Source: JAGNXB01 sp964471595 (GTDB taxonomy: Bacteria; Bacteroidota; Bacteroidia; Chitinophagales; Saprospiraceae). Taken from it: a stretch of DNA of 64,000 nt. Location: positions 124,001 to 188,000 of the forward strand of contig CAYYGN010000002.1 in the NCBI GenBank assembly GCA_964471595.1. Reading direction: 5' to 3'. Position 1 is the stretch's first letter. Each line of letters starts with the position of its first letter. Below, piece by piece: positions 35,431 to 43,884 of the stretch. The notes beneath the pieces were generated by a model. That model worked only from the letters and a program-made list of their open reading frames with translations, was not told the origin of the DNA and searched no databases. A program made the translations under genes and the position numbers.

Positions 35431-36457
35431 TTTCCTCCCCTGAGTATTCTTGGAGCCGACCTATCCTCGCGACTTCAGGCCAACCTTCTGAGAGGCACAA
35501 TTGCTCGAATTCCCCGGCATGTGTGGCTTCCACACAGACCAGCAGTCCTCCGCTGGTTTGCGGATCGCACATCAGGGCTTCCAGACGCGGATCCAACGTC
35601 GAACAATGGGACTGGTAACTCCGCCAGTTTCTTCCGGCAGCAGCCGGAACGCATTGCATGGAAATATAGTAATCCAACCGATCCCCGCCCAAAACCGGTA
35701 GCGTTTCCGGCCAGATCTCCGCAGACAGTCCACTGCCGTCACACACCTCCCATAAATGGCCCAACAGCCCGAATCCGGTAACATCCGTCATAGCATGCAC
35801 ATAGGCAAAGGCACCCAGACGGGCTCCCAGCCGATTAAGACGGATCATCGTATCACGGGCAAGAAAACAGTCCTCTGGCTTCAGGCGATCCAGTTTCTCC
35901 GCTGTAGTAAGGATTCCCGTTCCCAGGGGCTTGGTCAGATAAAGGAAGTCCCCGGCCCTGGCTGTATTGTTCCTTTTGAGATGGGAAAGGGGAACTCGAC
36001 CCGTTACCGCCAGACCGAAGAAGGGCTCTACCGCGTCAATGCTGTGACCTCCGGCCAAAGGAATTTCTGCTTCCCGGCAAATATGTTGAGCGCCGCGCAA
36101 CACTTCAGAGGCCATTTCCATGGACAGTTGCTGGACCGGCCATCCCAGGAGGGCTACAGCCAAAAGCGGTTGACCACCCATGGCATAAACATCGCTTAAT
36201 GCATTTGCCGATGCGATGCGACCGAAATCATAAGGATCATCCACAATGGGCATGAAAAAATCGGTCGTGCTGATCATGGCGGTGCCATCACCCAGGTCGT
36301 ACACCGCTGCATCATCGTTGGCTTCCCTGCCCACTAACAACGCGGGAGGCAAGTGTCCGGCCGGCAATCCGGCTAGCATCTGCTTCAACACGTCCGGGGC
36401 GATTTTGCATCCGCATCCGGCTCCGTGGCTGTATAAGGTCAATCGGTGGATATCCAT
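35399..36457 (-). CDS. selD: Selenide, water dikinase
   Basis: Makes selenophosphate from selenide and ATP. The 352-residue protein keeps the active-site block SHGAGCGCKIAP with the catalytic Cys (C15, equal to E. coli C17) and Lys (K18). Downstream blocks DDAAVYDLGDGTAMISTTDFF and MTDVTGFGLLGH are normal. It uses Cys, not selenocysteine, at the active site. It follows mnmH by seven bases and overlaps the convergent barrel gene by 32 bases at the 3' end. The pairing points to selenium use in tRNA. Confidence 0.97.
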   Translation of the reverse strand: MDIHRLTLYSHGAGCGCKIAPDVLKQMLAGLPAGHLPPALLVGREANDDAAVYDLGDGTAMISTTDFFMPIVDDPYDFGRIASANALSDVYAMGGQPLLAVALLGWPVQQLSMEMASEVLRGAQHICREAEIPLAGGHSIDAVEPFFGLAVTGRVPLSHLKRNNTARAGDFLYLTKPLGTGILTTAEKLDRLKPEDCFLARDTMIRLNRLGARLGAFAYVHAMTDVTGFGLLGHLWEVCDGSGLSAEIWPETLPVLGGDRLDYYISMQCVPAAAGRNWRSYQSHCSTLDPRLEALMCDPQTSGGLLVCVEATHAGEFEQLCLSEGWPEVARIGRLQEYSGEEIRIRTGKPPM

Positions 36458-36464
36458 GGCAAAT

Positions 36465-37499
36465 TCATAGGGTCCGGTCCTCCATTTCCAGCAGTTTGGC
36501 CGCGAACCCTTCCGGATCCCGGCCGTCCCAGGGCATTGAGGTCACCGGTCCGGTGGCATGTGTTTTATGGTGATGAAGGTATAACCGGTCGTAATAATCC
36601 AGTGCCAACCGGGCAGCTTCTTCCAAATGGCCATCCGTCAGGAATGCCAATGCCTGTCGGGCATGCTGCGGTCCCATTTTGCGTTCGATCTTCCTGAATC
36701 CGTCAGCCAATACAGGCAATGGCAAGGATTGGTAATCACAGACAATGGCCTTCAAACGGGCAGAAAATGGAACTTCGAGGATGAGGCGCGATGCCTGGCG
36801 CATTCGATCCCATATCCCCGAAGGCAACTGTATCCGTCCGATAAAACGGCTTTCATCCTCCATCCAGATAATGCGGGAAGGGTTCATCGCCATCAGGCTA
36901 TCAGCCAATTGGTTTTCAAAATCCGCCAGTGCAGGTTGATCGTTTTGGGGAATGGCGCCAAAAGCACTTCCTTTGTGATGTGCAAGCCCTTCGAGATCAA
37001 TGACTTGCCCCCCGGCTTGTCGGATGGCATGCAAAAGTTTGGTCTTGCCACTTCCCGTCATACCTCCCAGAAGAACAAATCGGTATGCAGGTTGTGCCAA
37101 TACATCCAGCCAATACTGCCGCACACACTTGTAGCCTCCTCGCAACAAGAAAACCCTGAAACCGGCATTCTCCATCAACCAGGCCATGCTGGCACTCCGC
37201 TTACCTCCCCGGGCACAATAGATCCCAATTTGCCGGTCCTTGTGCATATCCATGGCAGACTGAATAAATCCTGCCATCTTGGGACCCGCGATCTCCATAC
37301 CGCGAATAAAGGCCGCATCCTGGGATACCTGCTTGTATAATGTGCCGACCTGGGCGCGTTCCATGTCGTCAAATAGAGGCAGGTTGTGAGCGCCTGGAAT
37401 TCGGGCTTGCCGAAATTCTCCCGGTGACCGTACATCCAGGACGGGAATGCCGCATTTCCTCAAGGCCAGGAATTTGGCAGGATCCAGGATTTCAGGCAT
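36465..37499 (-). CDS. mnmH: tRNA 2-selenouridine synthase
   Basis: Replaces sulfur by selenium at wobble 2-thiouridine of some tRNAs, using selenophosphate. The 344-residue protein has an N-terminal rhodanese domain with catalytic Cys in IYCARGGKRS (C95, matching E. coli C97). A P-loop domain (GGMTGSGKT, about 145-153) follows. Length is typical. It leads a two-gene operon with selD and has the best promoter in the region, only four bases from its ATG. The gene is also called selU or ybbB. Confidence 0.96.
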   Translation of the reverse strand: MPEILDPAKFLALRKCGIPVLDVRSPGEFRQARIPGAHNLPLFDDMERAQVGTLYKQVSQDAAFIRGMEIAGPKMAGFIQSAMDMHKDRQIGIYCARGGKRSASMAWLMENAGFRVFLLRGGYKCVRQYWLDVLAQPAYRFVLLGGMTGSGKTKLLHAIRQAGGQVIDLEGLAHHKGSAFGAIPQNDQPALADFENQLADSLMAMNPSRIIWMEDESRFIGRIQLPSGIWDRMRQASRLILEVPFSARLKAIVCDYQSLPLPVLADGFRKIERKMGPQHARQALAFLTDGHLEEAARLALDYYDRLYLHHHKTHATGPVTSMPWDGRDPEGFAAKLLEMEDRTL

Positions 37500-37503
37500 G
37501 CCT

Positions 37504-37532
37504 CAAAGGTACGAAAGCCCTAAGGCCCCAAA
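37504..37532 (-). promoter_or_regulatory. Promoter of mnmH-selD
   Basis: -33 TTTG at 37529-37532 and -7 TACCTTTG at 37504-37511 with a 17-base spacer. The box ends four bases before the mnmH ATG. Confidence 0.7.
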
Positions 37533-37562
37533 CATTTTGGGGGTAACCCGCATTTTTACGCC

Positions 37563-39182
37563 ATGGATCTACAACAGTCACCCGGAAGCATGCGTCGTTT
37601 CCCGTTGCACAGAATGCCTTTCCTGGGGCCCATTGAAAGGGAAATGCTCCACAGGACGACTCGCGTAGTCCCCTTTCTGACGCCGGAGCTCACCGCTGAA
37701 AACTTACTCATTCAGTCCAACCAGGTACAGGAGTCTTATTCATCAAGAGATATTCTGCTCCGCATTCTCCGCCAGCAATACGGAGATACCATGCTGACAA
37801 CCAGGCAAAAACAAAATCTGGATTCCCTCGCCCTGGAGCGTGGATTTTGTGTCGTCACGGCTCACCAGCCCCTGCTTTTTGGAGGCAAAGGGTACTTCCT
37901 GTACAAGGCCTTGACGGCTATTCGACTGGCTGAATGGGCTTCGGCTGCCCTGCCCCACTCCGCAGTTGTTCCCGTTTTTGTCCTCGGAAGTGAAGACCAC
38001 GATCTCGAAGAGGTGCGCCATTTTTCCATATTCAATGAAATGATCTCCTGGGATCCCGGGGAGAAGGGCCCTATCGGAAAAATGTCCTGTTCAGGGATCC
38101 AAGACCTGGTGAGCCAATTATCGGTCACGCTTCAGGGGCTGCCACACGCAGAGGAGATGATCGGGATCCTGTCAAAATCGCTTTCCCCCGGCATCACCTT
38201 TTCCGGCATGACCCGCGCCATTCTCCAGGAATTGCTCGGAGAGCAAGGACTCCTGGTGGTTGATCTCGACCATCCCGAAGCCAAAGCGGCTTTTGTACCG
38301 GTGATGGAGGATGAACTCATCCACCATCGCGTACGGAAATGTGTAGACCCTGTTCTGGAGGAGATGGATAAAGCAGGAATCCGACACCAGGCTACGGGGC
38401 GTGAAATCAACCTGTTTTATGTGGACCAGCGTGGCCGCAACCGGATCGAGGTGGCCGACAATGGTGGCTTCCACATCGTTGATACGGATCTGGATTTCTC
38501 TAAGGCCCAAATGCTGGAACTCCTTCACGATCATCCGGAGAGATTCAGCCCCAATGTTTTACTTCGGCCCGTTTATCAGCAAATGATGTTGCCCGGCCTG
38601 ATTTTTACAGGAGGACCGGGGGAACTGGCTTATTGGATGGAACTCACGGGCATCTTCCGGCATTGGGCATTGCCCATGCCTTTCCTGTACCGCAGGGATT
38701 CTGTCCTGATGATCGACCATCACACCGCCCGGAGGTTGGACAAATTTGGCTGGCCGTTGGAAGAATGGTTTTCCTCACCGGACGAATTGGTAGCCCGTTA
38801 TGTGCGGGAAGGCCATGCCTTCGAGCAAGGACTTGAAAAACAGAAGTCGGAAGTACAGCAAATGATGAAGGAGGTTCGGGAGGAATGTGCCCGCATTGAT
38901 CCAACCCTTGTCCGAAGCCAGGAAGCGGCAGAAACCGCGATGTTGAAACAACTGGATGTCCTGGAGGCAAAAATGGTGCGCGGACTCAAGCATCTGCATG
39001 AACAGGAAATTCAGCAAATCAGGAATATTTACCAAAAGATCATGCCGGAAGGCAGCCTGCAGGAACGGCAGGAAACATTCCTTCCTTGGATGGCGCGGTA
39101 TGGAAGGACATGGATCAATGATGTGTTGCAAGCGATGGAGCCGTTACAACCCTCGCTGGTTGTCAAAATTTTTCAGGAATAA
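37563..39182 (+). CDS. bshC: Bacillithiol synthase BshC
   Basis: Adds cysteine to GlcN-malate in the last step of bacillithiol synthesis. The 539-residue cytoplasmic protein shows the BshC core: VTAHQPLLFGGKGYFLYK near residue 100 (nucleotide-like fold), FVLGSEDHDLEEV and RDSVLMIDHH. A long C-terminal coiled coil (about 430-510) is also characteristic. Length fits the family. bshA and bshB are not in this window. The gene is divergent from mnmH; I see no clear promoter box in the short spacer. Confidence 0.92.
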   Translation: MDLQQSPGSMRRFPLHRMPFLGPIEREMLHRTTRVVPFLTPELTAENLLIQSNQVQESYSSRDILLRILRQQYGDTMLTTRQKQNLDSLALERGFCVVTAHQPLLFGGKGYFLYKALTAIRLAEWASAALPHSAVVPVFVLGSEDHDLEEVRHFSIFNEMISWDPGEKGPIGKMSCSGIQDLVSQLSVTLQGLPHAEEMIGILSKSLSPGITFSGMTRAILQELLGEQGLLVVDLDHPEAKAAFVPVMEDELIHHRVRKCVDPVLEEMDKAGIRHQATGREINLFYVDQRGRNRIEVADNGGFHIVDTDLDFSKAQMLELLHDHPERFSPNVLLRPVYQQMMLPGLIFTGGPGELAYWMELTGIFRHWALPMPFLYRRDSVLMIDHHTARRLDKFGWPLEEWFSSPDELVARYVREGHAFEQGLEKQKSEVQQMMKEVREECARIDPTLVRSQEAAETAMLKQLDVLEAKMVRGLKHLHEQEIQQIRNIYQKIMPEGSLQERQETFLPWMARYGRTWINDVLQAMEPLQPSLVVKIFQE

Positions 39183-39211
39183 CCCCACACTGATGAAGGG
39201 CAGCCCGGAGA

Positions 39212-40063
39212 TCAGGCCGCTGCGTTTCCAAACAACAAAAGCAGGTCGGAAAGCCTCTCTTTCAGGTCCTTGCGATGGACGACCACGTCGATGAAGCCGT
39301 GTTCAAGCAGGAATTCCGAAGTTTGGAATCCGGCGGGTAAATCCTGTTTGATGGTTTCACGAATCACCCGGGGACCGGCAAAACCGATCAGAGCACCGGG
39401 TTCCGCCAAATTGATGTCACCCAGCATGGCAAAGGAAGCTGTCACTCCCCCTGTAGTTGGGTCTGTCATCAGCGAGATGTAAGGAATGCGCGCATCGGCA
39501 AGTTGCTTCAGTTTGGCAGATGTCTTGGCCATCTGCATCAGAGAAAAGGCCGATTCCATCATGCGGGCCCCTCCCGACTTGGCAATGATCAACAATGGCG
39601 TTTGCTTCTCTATACAGCGGTCCACAGCCCGGGCAATCTTTTCACCCACAACAGAACCCATACTTCCACCAATAAACCGGAAATCCATTGCGGCAATGAT
39701 CAATGGACGCCGGTTGACCTTGCCTTCAGCCACGGCAATGGATTCATGAAGCCCCGTTTTTTCCACCGCTTCCCGCAACCGTTCCGTGTAGGGTTTGATA
39801 TCCACAAATTCCAGCGTGTCCACGGCAATCAGATTGGGCCACAACTCCTCATACCGGCCGTCAAACAACAGATCAAAGTAATCATGGGAGCCAATCCGGG
39901 TATGATAACCGCATTTAGGGCAAATGAAGAAGTTCTCCTTCAACTCCTTCATCGTGCTGGCCTCTTTGCAGGCATCGCATTTGTACCAAATGCCGTCCGG
40001 CGCTTCCTTCTTGTGCTTCGTTGCCGTGGTTATGCCCTCCTTGAGACGCTTGAACCAACCCAT
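39212..40063 (-). CDS. accD: Acetyl-CoA carboxylase carboxyltransferase subunit beta
   Basis: With AccA, moves the carboxyl group from biotin to acetyl-CoA for fatty acid synthesis. The 283-residue protein has the N-terminal four-Cys zinc finger (YKCDACKEA, FICPKCGYH) and the crotonase-like core with oxyanion glycines (SGGARMMES, PTTGGVTASFAMLGD). ATG 40063 gives the family start MGWFKRLKEG. A TACATTTG box lies 28 bases upstream. Convergent with bshC, gap 29 bases. Confidence 0.97.
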   Translation of the reverse strand: MGWFKRLKEGITTATKHKKEAPDGIWYKCDACKEASTMKELKENFFICPKCGYHTRIGSHDYFDLLFDGRYEELWPNLIAVDTLEFVDIKPYTERLREAVEKTGLHESIAVAEGKVNRRPLIIAAMDFRFIGGSMGSVVGEKIARAVDRCIEKQTPLLIIAKSGGARMMESAFSLMQMAKTSAKLKQLADARIPYISLMTDPTTGGVTASFAMLGDINLAEPGALIGFAGPRVIRETIKQDLPAGFQTSEFLLEHGFIDVVVHRKDLKERLSDLLLLFGNAAA

Positions 40064-40091
40064 ATTCGGAAGAATGATGTTGTTGAGGCAC

Positions 40092-40099
40092 AAATGTAA
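40092..40099 (-). promoter_or_regulatory. -7 box of accD
   Basis: TACATTTG on the minus strand, 28 bases before the accD ATG. No clear -33 element. Confidence 0.55.
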
Positions 40100-40196
40100 A
40101 GATTCCCCGACGTAAAGAATCGGTTGGCATGGATCGTCCTTTGAAAAGGAAGAAACAAATGGCATGTTTTTGCAACGTTTAATTAAAGCAATAGTC

Positions 40197-40223
40197 TATC
40201 AAATACAATTTAGCTATTTGATA
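40197..40223. repeat. Perfect 9-bp inverted repeat in AT-rich spacer
   Basis: TATCAAATA (40197-40205) and TATTTGATA (40215-40223) around a 9-base loop. The surrounding 40165-40250 is far richer in A and T than the rest of the window. It sits between the divergent accD and ribD genes and could be an operator or a transcript hairpin. Confidence 0.45.
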
Positions 40224-40282
40224 TACAATAATATATTTAATAAACAAAGCGAGTGTCTCTCGATCCTCGCTGGATGAGCCAG

Positions 40283-40316
40283 TTTGTCGGAATGCCGGTT
40301 GGTCCTCCTATCTTTG
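40283..40316 (+). promoter_or_regulatory. Promoter of ribD
   Basis: -33 TTTG at 40283-40286 and -7 TATCTTTG at 40309-40316, spacer 22. The box ends five bases before the chosen ATG at 40322. There is no room for an FMN riboswitch downstream of it. Confidence 0.6.
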
Positions 40317-40321
40317 GCCGG

Positions 40322-41392
40322 ATGACCGATGCGGACCACAGCCGATTCATGCGCAGGGCCATGGACCTGGCCCGTCTGGGGGAAGGTCGTATTTCGCCCA
40401 ACCCCATGGTTGGAGCTGTCCTCGTGGCCCAAGGGCGCATTATTGGAGAGGGTTATCATCACCGGTACGGGGAATCCCATGCAGAAGTGAGAGCTATCGG
40501 GTCCGTCAAAGAGGAAGATCGGCCTTTGCTGACTGACAGCACTTTATATGTGACCCTGGAGCCTTGTTGTGTTTACGGACGCACACCACCTTGTACCGAT
40601 CTCATCCTGAAATGCGGGATTCCCCGGGTCGTTGTATCCGTCCAGGATCAAAGTCCGGGTATTCAGGGCCGGGGCATCCGTTTGCTGGAAAAGCAAGGGG
40701 TTCATGTCCAGACGGGCATTATGGCCCTTGAAGGGAGCTGGTTGGCCATGCCCCGAAATGTCTTTGTGTCCGAGAACAGGCCGTTTATATGGCTCAAATA
40801 TGCCATGAGCAAAGATGGCATGATCGGGCAGGCAACCCACCAGGTCAATCTCAGTAACCCTGTATCCTGGCGGCTTGTACACCGATTGCGTCAAAAAGCC
40901 GATGCCATCATGGTAGGGACCGATACCGTATTGGTGGACAACCCCAGATTGACCAATCGTTTGTTTTGGGGAAGAGAACCGGTGAGGATCATTCCGGATC
41001 TCAATGCCCGGCTTCCCGTGGATGCCCGCATTTTTCATCTCCAGGGTGAGACATGGATATTTCGCAGCCAATCTGCTCATCATGAGGCAGACCTTCCTGC
41101 CAACGTCCGAGTATTGCGGATTGATGCCGACCGTCCTACCATACCTCAAATGCTGTCGGTCTTGGCTGGAGAAGGGATTACCGGACTTATGGTGGAGGGA
41201 GGAGGTCGTCTGCTTCGCGCTTTTCTTGCAGCCGGACTTTGGGATGAAGCCATCGTCAGTTCTTGTCCCTCCTTTCTCGGAGAAGGTATCCCCAATCCCG
41301 GATTGCTGACATTACCTGAAGATAGCTGGCAGATTGGCGAAGATCAACTATATTGGTTCCGCCATCCGCGTTATCATGTGGATATTCGTTAA
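40322..41392 (+). CDS. ribD: Riboflavin biosynthesis protein RibD (deaminase-reductase)
   Basis: Deaminates and then reduces the pyrimidine intermediate in riboflavin synthesis. The 356-residue fusion has the zinc deaminase domain first (HAEVRAI with H53/E55, PCCVYGRTPPC with C82 and C91). The NADPH reductase domain follows (LKYAMSKDGMIG, DAIMVGTDTVLVDNP, LMVEGGGRLL). ATG 40322 starts just before the conserved helix FMRRAMDLARLG and agrees with the promoter; a longer frame upstream would cover the promoter. No other rib genes are nearby. Confidence 0.94.
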   Translation: MTDADHSRFMRRAMDLARLGEGRISPNPMVGAVLVAQGRIIGEGYHHRYGESHAEVRAIGSVKEEDRPLLTDSTLYVTLEPCCVYGRTPPCTDLILKCGIPRVVVSVQDQSPGIQGRGIRLLEKQGVHVQTGIMALEGSWLAMPRNVFVSENRPFIWLKYAMSKDGMIGQATHQVNLSNPVSWRLVHRLRQKADAIMVGTDTVLVDNPRLTNRLFWGREPVRIIPDLNARLPVDARIFHLQGETWIFRSQSAHHEADLPANVRVLRIDADRPTIPQMLSVLAGEGITGLMVEGGGRLLRAFLAAGLWDEAIVSSCPSFLGEGIPNPGLLTLPEDSWQIGEDQLYWFRHPRYHVDIR

Positions 41393-41465
41393 TCTTTTAT
41401 TAAAAGCCCGTCCTTCAAAGGATTACTTTTCTCTTGAACAGTTTAAACCCTGTTACTTTGCAGGT

Positions 41466-42032
41466 ATGATTCGCACAGGTTTGCACCTTTTTCTCTTCAC
41501 TGCGCTGGTATTCACAGCCTCCACGACCATCTATGGTCAGGAAAAGGTGCATTGGCTTACCTTCCAGGACGCCGTCCAAAAAGCCCCTTCTGCCCGCAAA
41601 AAGATCATGGTGGATGTCTATACATCCTGGTGTGGCTGGTGCAAGGTCATGGACCAGAGGACTTTCTCTGATCCCGAGGTGGCTCAGTATATCAACACCC
41701 ATTACCTACCGGTCAAGTTTAATGCCGAGACCGACATGGATATTTTGTTTCGAGGCAAGACATATACCCTTGTCCGTCAGGGAAAAAGAAGTTACCACGA
41801 ACTGGCTTCCGAATTGATGCGGGGCCGTCTCAGTTTCCCGACCATCGTTTTCATGGACGAACAAATGAACCTGATCCAACCCATACCCGGATTTCAGGAT
41901 GCCGAACAATACATGATGGTCCTTAAGTATTTCGGCGAAAACTACCATCAAAGGATGCCCTGGGATCGTTATGTCCAACAATACCAGGGGGACGGTTTAC
42001 AGGTTCCCGCCTCCCAACCAGGACGGCGGTAG
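41466..42032 (+). CDS. Exported thioredoxin-like protein (WCGWC)
   Basis: A periplasmic thiol oxidoreductase-like protein, 188 residues. After the signal peptide MIRTGLHLFLFTALVFTAST comes a thioredoxin_7-type fold with redox motif SWCGWCKVMDQRTF (about 55-68) and the cis-Pro strand RLSFPTIVFMDEQ. The C-terminal 30 residues are low in structure. A near-match -7 box (TTACTTTG) ends five bases before the ATG. A second WCGWC protein occurs at 59109. Partner unknown. Confidence 0.85.
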   Translation: MIRTGLHLFLFTALVFTASTTIYGQEKVHWLTFQDAVQKAPSARKKIMVDVYTSWCGWCKVMDQRTFSDPEVAQYINTHYLPVKFNAETDMDILFRGKTYTLVRQGKRSYHELASELMRGRLSFPTIVFMDEQMNLIQPIPGFQDAEQYMMVLKYFGENYHQRMPWDRYVQQYQGDGLQVPASQPGRR

Positions 42033-42091
42033 GATTTTTCCTCCTCTCCCGGCCAGATGGTTCTTCAGGCCTCTTTCCTGCTACCGGCCTT

Positions 42092-43663
42092 TCATCGCCT
42101 TGTCGTTGGTTTCCTTCGGGAGGATCCACCCAAGCCCAACACCCCAAATATCCCGCGCGTCAATTCCCGCGCAATGGTGTTTCCTATGCTCCGTGCAGTC
42201 GGATGCCGGACGAGTTCCTCTAAAAAACCGCGTTCCGGCCGCCCTGCTTTCTTTTCCTGTTCACGGATGACACTCCGGTGTTCATCGGATTCCGCCAGCT
42301 GCATCTTGCGATCCAGTATTTCACGGGCGCTTTCACGATCCGTACGCCGATTGTATCGGGATGCCAGGGGTGATTGCCCCATAATCGCTTCCAATTCAGC
42401 CTCCGAAAGAATGTCCATTCGGGATTGCGGAGCCCGCAACATGACATGGGCCAAAGGTGTCGGTATTCCTTTTTCATTGAGCGCAGAGACTAAAGCCTCA
42501 CCAATCCCCATCCTCGTCATCAGATCATGCGTAGTGTAAAATGGCGAGTCCGGGTAGTTTTCGGAGGCCAGACGAATAGCCTTCCGATCCTTGGCCGTGA
42601 ACGCCCTCAATGCATGCTGAATCTTCAATCCCAATTGGGCAAGTACGGTTTCAGGTATGTCGGAAGGATTCTGGGTACAGAAAATGAGCCCTACGCCTTT
42701 TGAACGGATAAGCTTGACAATGATCTCTATTTGGTCCAACAAAGCCTTGGAGGATTCCTTGAAAATCAAATGAGCCTCATCGATAAAAAAGACCAGGCGA
42801 GGTTGGTCCAGATCTCCTTGTTCGGGAAAGGATGAATAGATTTCTGCGAGCAACTGCAGCATGAACGTGCTGAACAGTTTGGGTCTGTCCTGAATGTCCC
42901 CCAGGCGAAGGATGGAAATGATGCCACGGCCTTCCTGATCAACCCGGCACAGATCTCCGACTTCAAAAGAAGGTTCGCCGAAAAAGAGGTCGGCTCCCTG
43001 TTGTTCCAGTTCTACAATTTTTCTGAGGATGGCCCCTGCCGTCGTTGATGCCACTGAACCGTATTCCGCCTCGAGGTCGGCTTTCCCTTCCTGCATGAGG
43101 AACTGGAGTACCCTTCGCACATCCCCCAGGTCCACCAAAGGCAGGTGGTGGTCATCGCAATATTTGAAGACCAGGGTCATGACTCCGGACTGGGTGTCAT
43201 TCAAACCCAGAATCTTCGAGAAAAGGACGGGGCCAAATTCCGTTACGGTAGCGCGTAACCGGACCCCCTTTTCATGGGACAGGGACAAAAACTCTACCGG
43301 GAAGGAAGCTGGCTGAAACGGTATTCCGATTTCCTTGTGGCGTTCGGCTATCCGGATTCCGCCCTCCGAAAGAGCAGCAAGACCACTGAGATCGCCTTTG
43401 ATATCCATCAACAAAACAGGGATACCCTTCGTGCTGAGTTGTTCGGCAATCACCTGCAGGGTTTTTGTCTTGCCGGTTCCTGTCGCACCGGCGATTAGTC
43501 CATGCCGGTTGAGCGTAGCCAGCGGAAGGCTAACGGAAAGATGTTCTACTACCCTGCCATCCAGCATGGCACCTCCCAATACCATGGATGCCCCTTTGTG
43601 CTGATACCCTTCCCGGATCGTGGTTGAAAAAGCTTCTTTGTTGTTCATGCTCACAGGATTCAT
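42092..43663 (-). CDS. HerA/YjgR-like ATPase (DUF853)
   Basis: A 523-residue P-loop ATPase of the HerA-FtsK branch. Walker A GATGTGKTKTLQV (near residue 55), Walker B LVFFIDEAHLIF and the sensor region IFCTQNPSDIP are intact. The family is usually annotated as a DNA helicase-like protein, but its role is poorly known. ATG 43663 forms a TAATG coupling with the small membrane protein gene before it; ATG 43648 is an alternative. The C-terminal tail is basic (SSRRKPTTRR). Probably cytoplasmic. Confidence 0.88.
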   Translation of the reverse strand: MNPVSMNNKEAFSTTIREGYQHKGASMVLGGAMLDGRVVEHLSVSLPLATLNRHGLIAGATGTGKTKTLQVIAEQLSTKGIPVLLMDIKGDLSGLAALSEGGIRIAERHKEIGIPFQPASFPVEFLSLSHEKGVRLRATVTEFGPVLFSKILGLNDTQSGVMTLVFKYCDDHHLPLVDLGDVRRVLQFLMQEGKADLEAEYGSVASTTAGAILRKIVELEQQGADLFFGEPSFEVGDLCRVDQEGRGIISILRLGDIQDRPKLFSTFMLQLLAEIYSSFPEQGDLDQPRLVFFIDEAHLIFKESSKALLDQIEIIVKLIRSKGVGLIFCTQNPSDIPETVLAQLGLKIQHALRAFTAKDRKAIRLASENYPDSPFYTTHDLMTRMGIGEALVSALNEKGIPTPLAHVMLRAPQSRMDILSEAELEAIMGQSPLASRYNRRTDRESAREILDRKMQLAESDEHRSVIREQEKKAGRPERGFLEELVRHPTARSIGNTIARELTRGIFGVLGLGGSSRRKPTTRR

Positions 43664-43815
43664 TATTGTGAGACTCCCGGATGGAGAAGGTCGTGGAGGT
43701 GATGCATCCAATAAAACAAAAAGCCGAGCATGGCGACCATCGCAACGACCCAAATGATCATTCGCCAGAGACCTGCACCGCCCGATCGTTGGTAGTTCCT
43801 GCGAAATCTGGCCAT
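43663..43815 (-). CDS. Small single-span membrane protein, 50 residues
   Basis: An ATG at 43815 opens a frame of 50 codons: a basic N terminus (MARFRRNYQRSGG), one hydrophobic helix (WRMIIWVVAMVAMLGFLFYW) and a His-rich tail (MHHLHDLLHPGVSQ). The basic head before the helix predicts N-in orientation. A TACTTTTG promoter box is five bases before the ATG, and its stop overlaps the ATPase start as TAATG. Promoter, coupling and a plausible membrane helix support a real gene. Function unknown. Confidence 0.7.
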   Translation of the reverse strand: MARFRRNYQRSGGAGLWRMIIWVVAMVAMLGFLFYWMHHLHDLLHPGVSQ

Positions 43816-43820
43816 AGTGG

Positions 43821-43828
43821 CAAAAGTA
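43821..43828 (-). promoter_or_regulatory. -7 box of the small membrane protein/HerA-like operon
   Basis: TACTTTTG on the minus strand, five bases before the ATG at 43815. Confidence 0.5.
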
Positions 43829-43884
43829 GGACTATTGTCATGATGGCCTACCTTTAGGTTTCAGCATTGCAGGCTGAACAAAAC

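Noticed and set aside
40253..40321. FMN riboswitch before ribD
   Set aside because: The promoter box ends five bases before the ATG, leaving no leader, and the conserved riboswitch sequence is absent.
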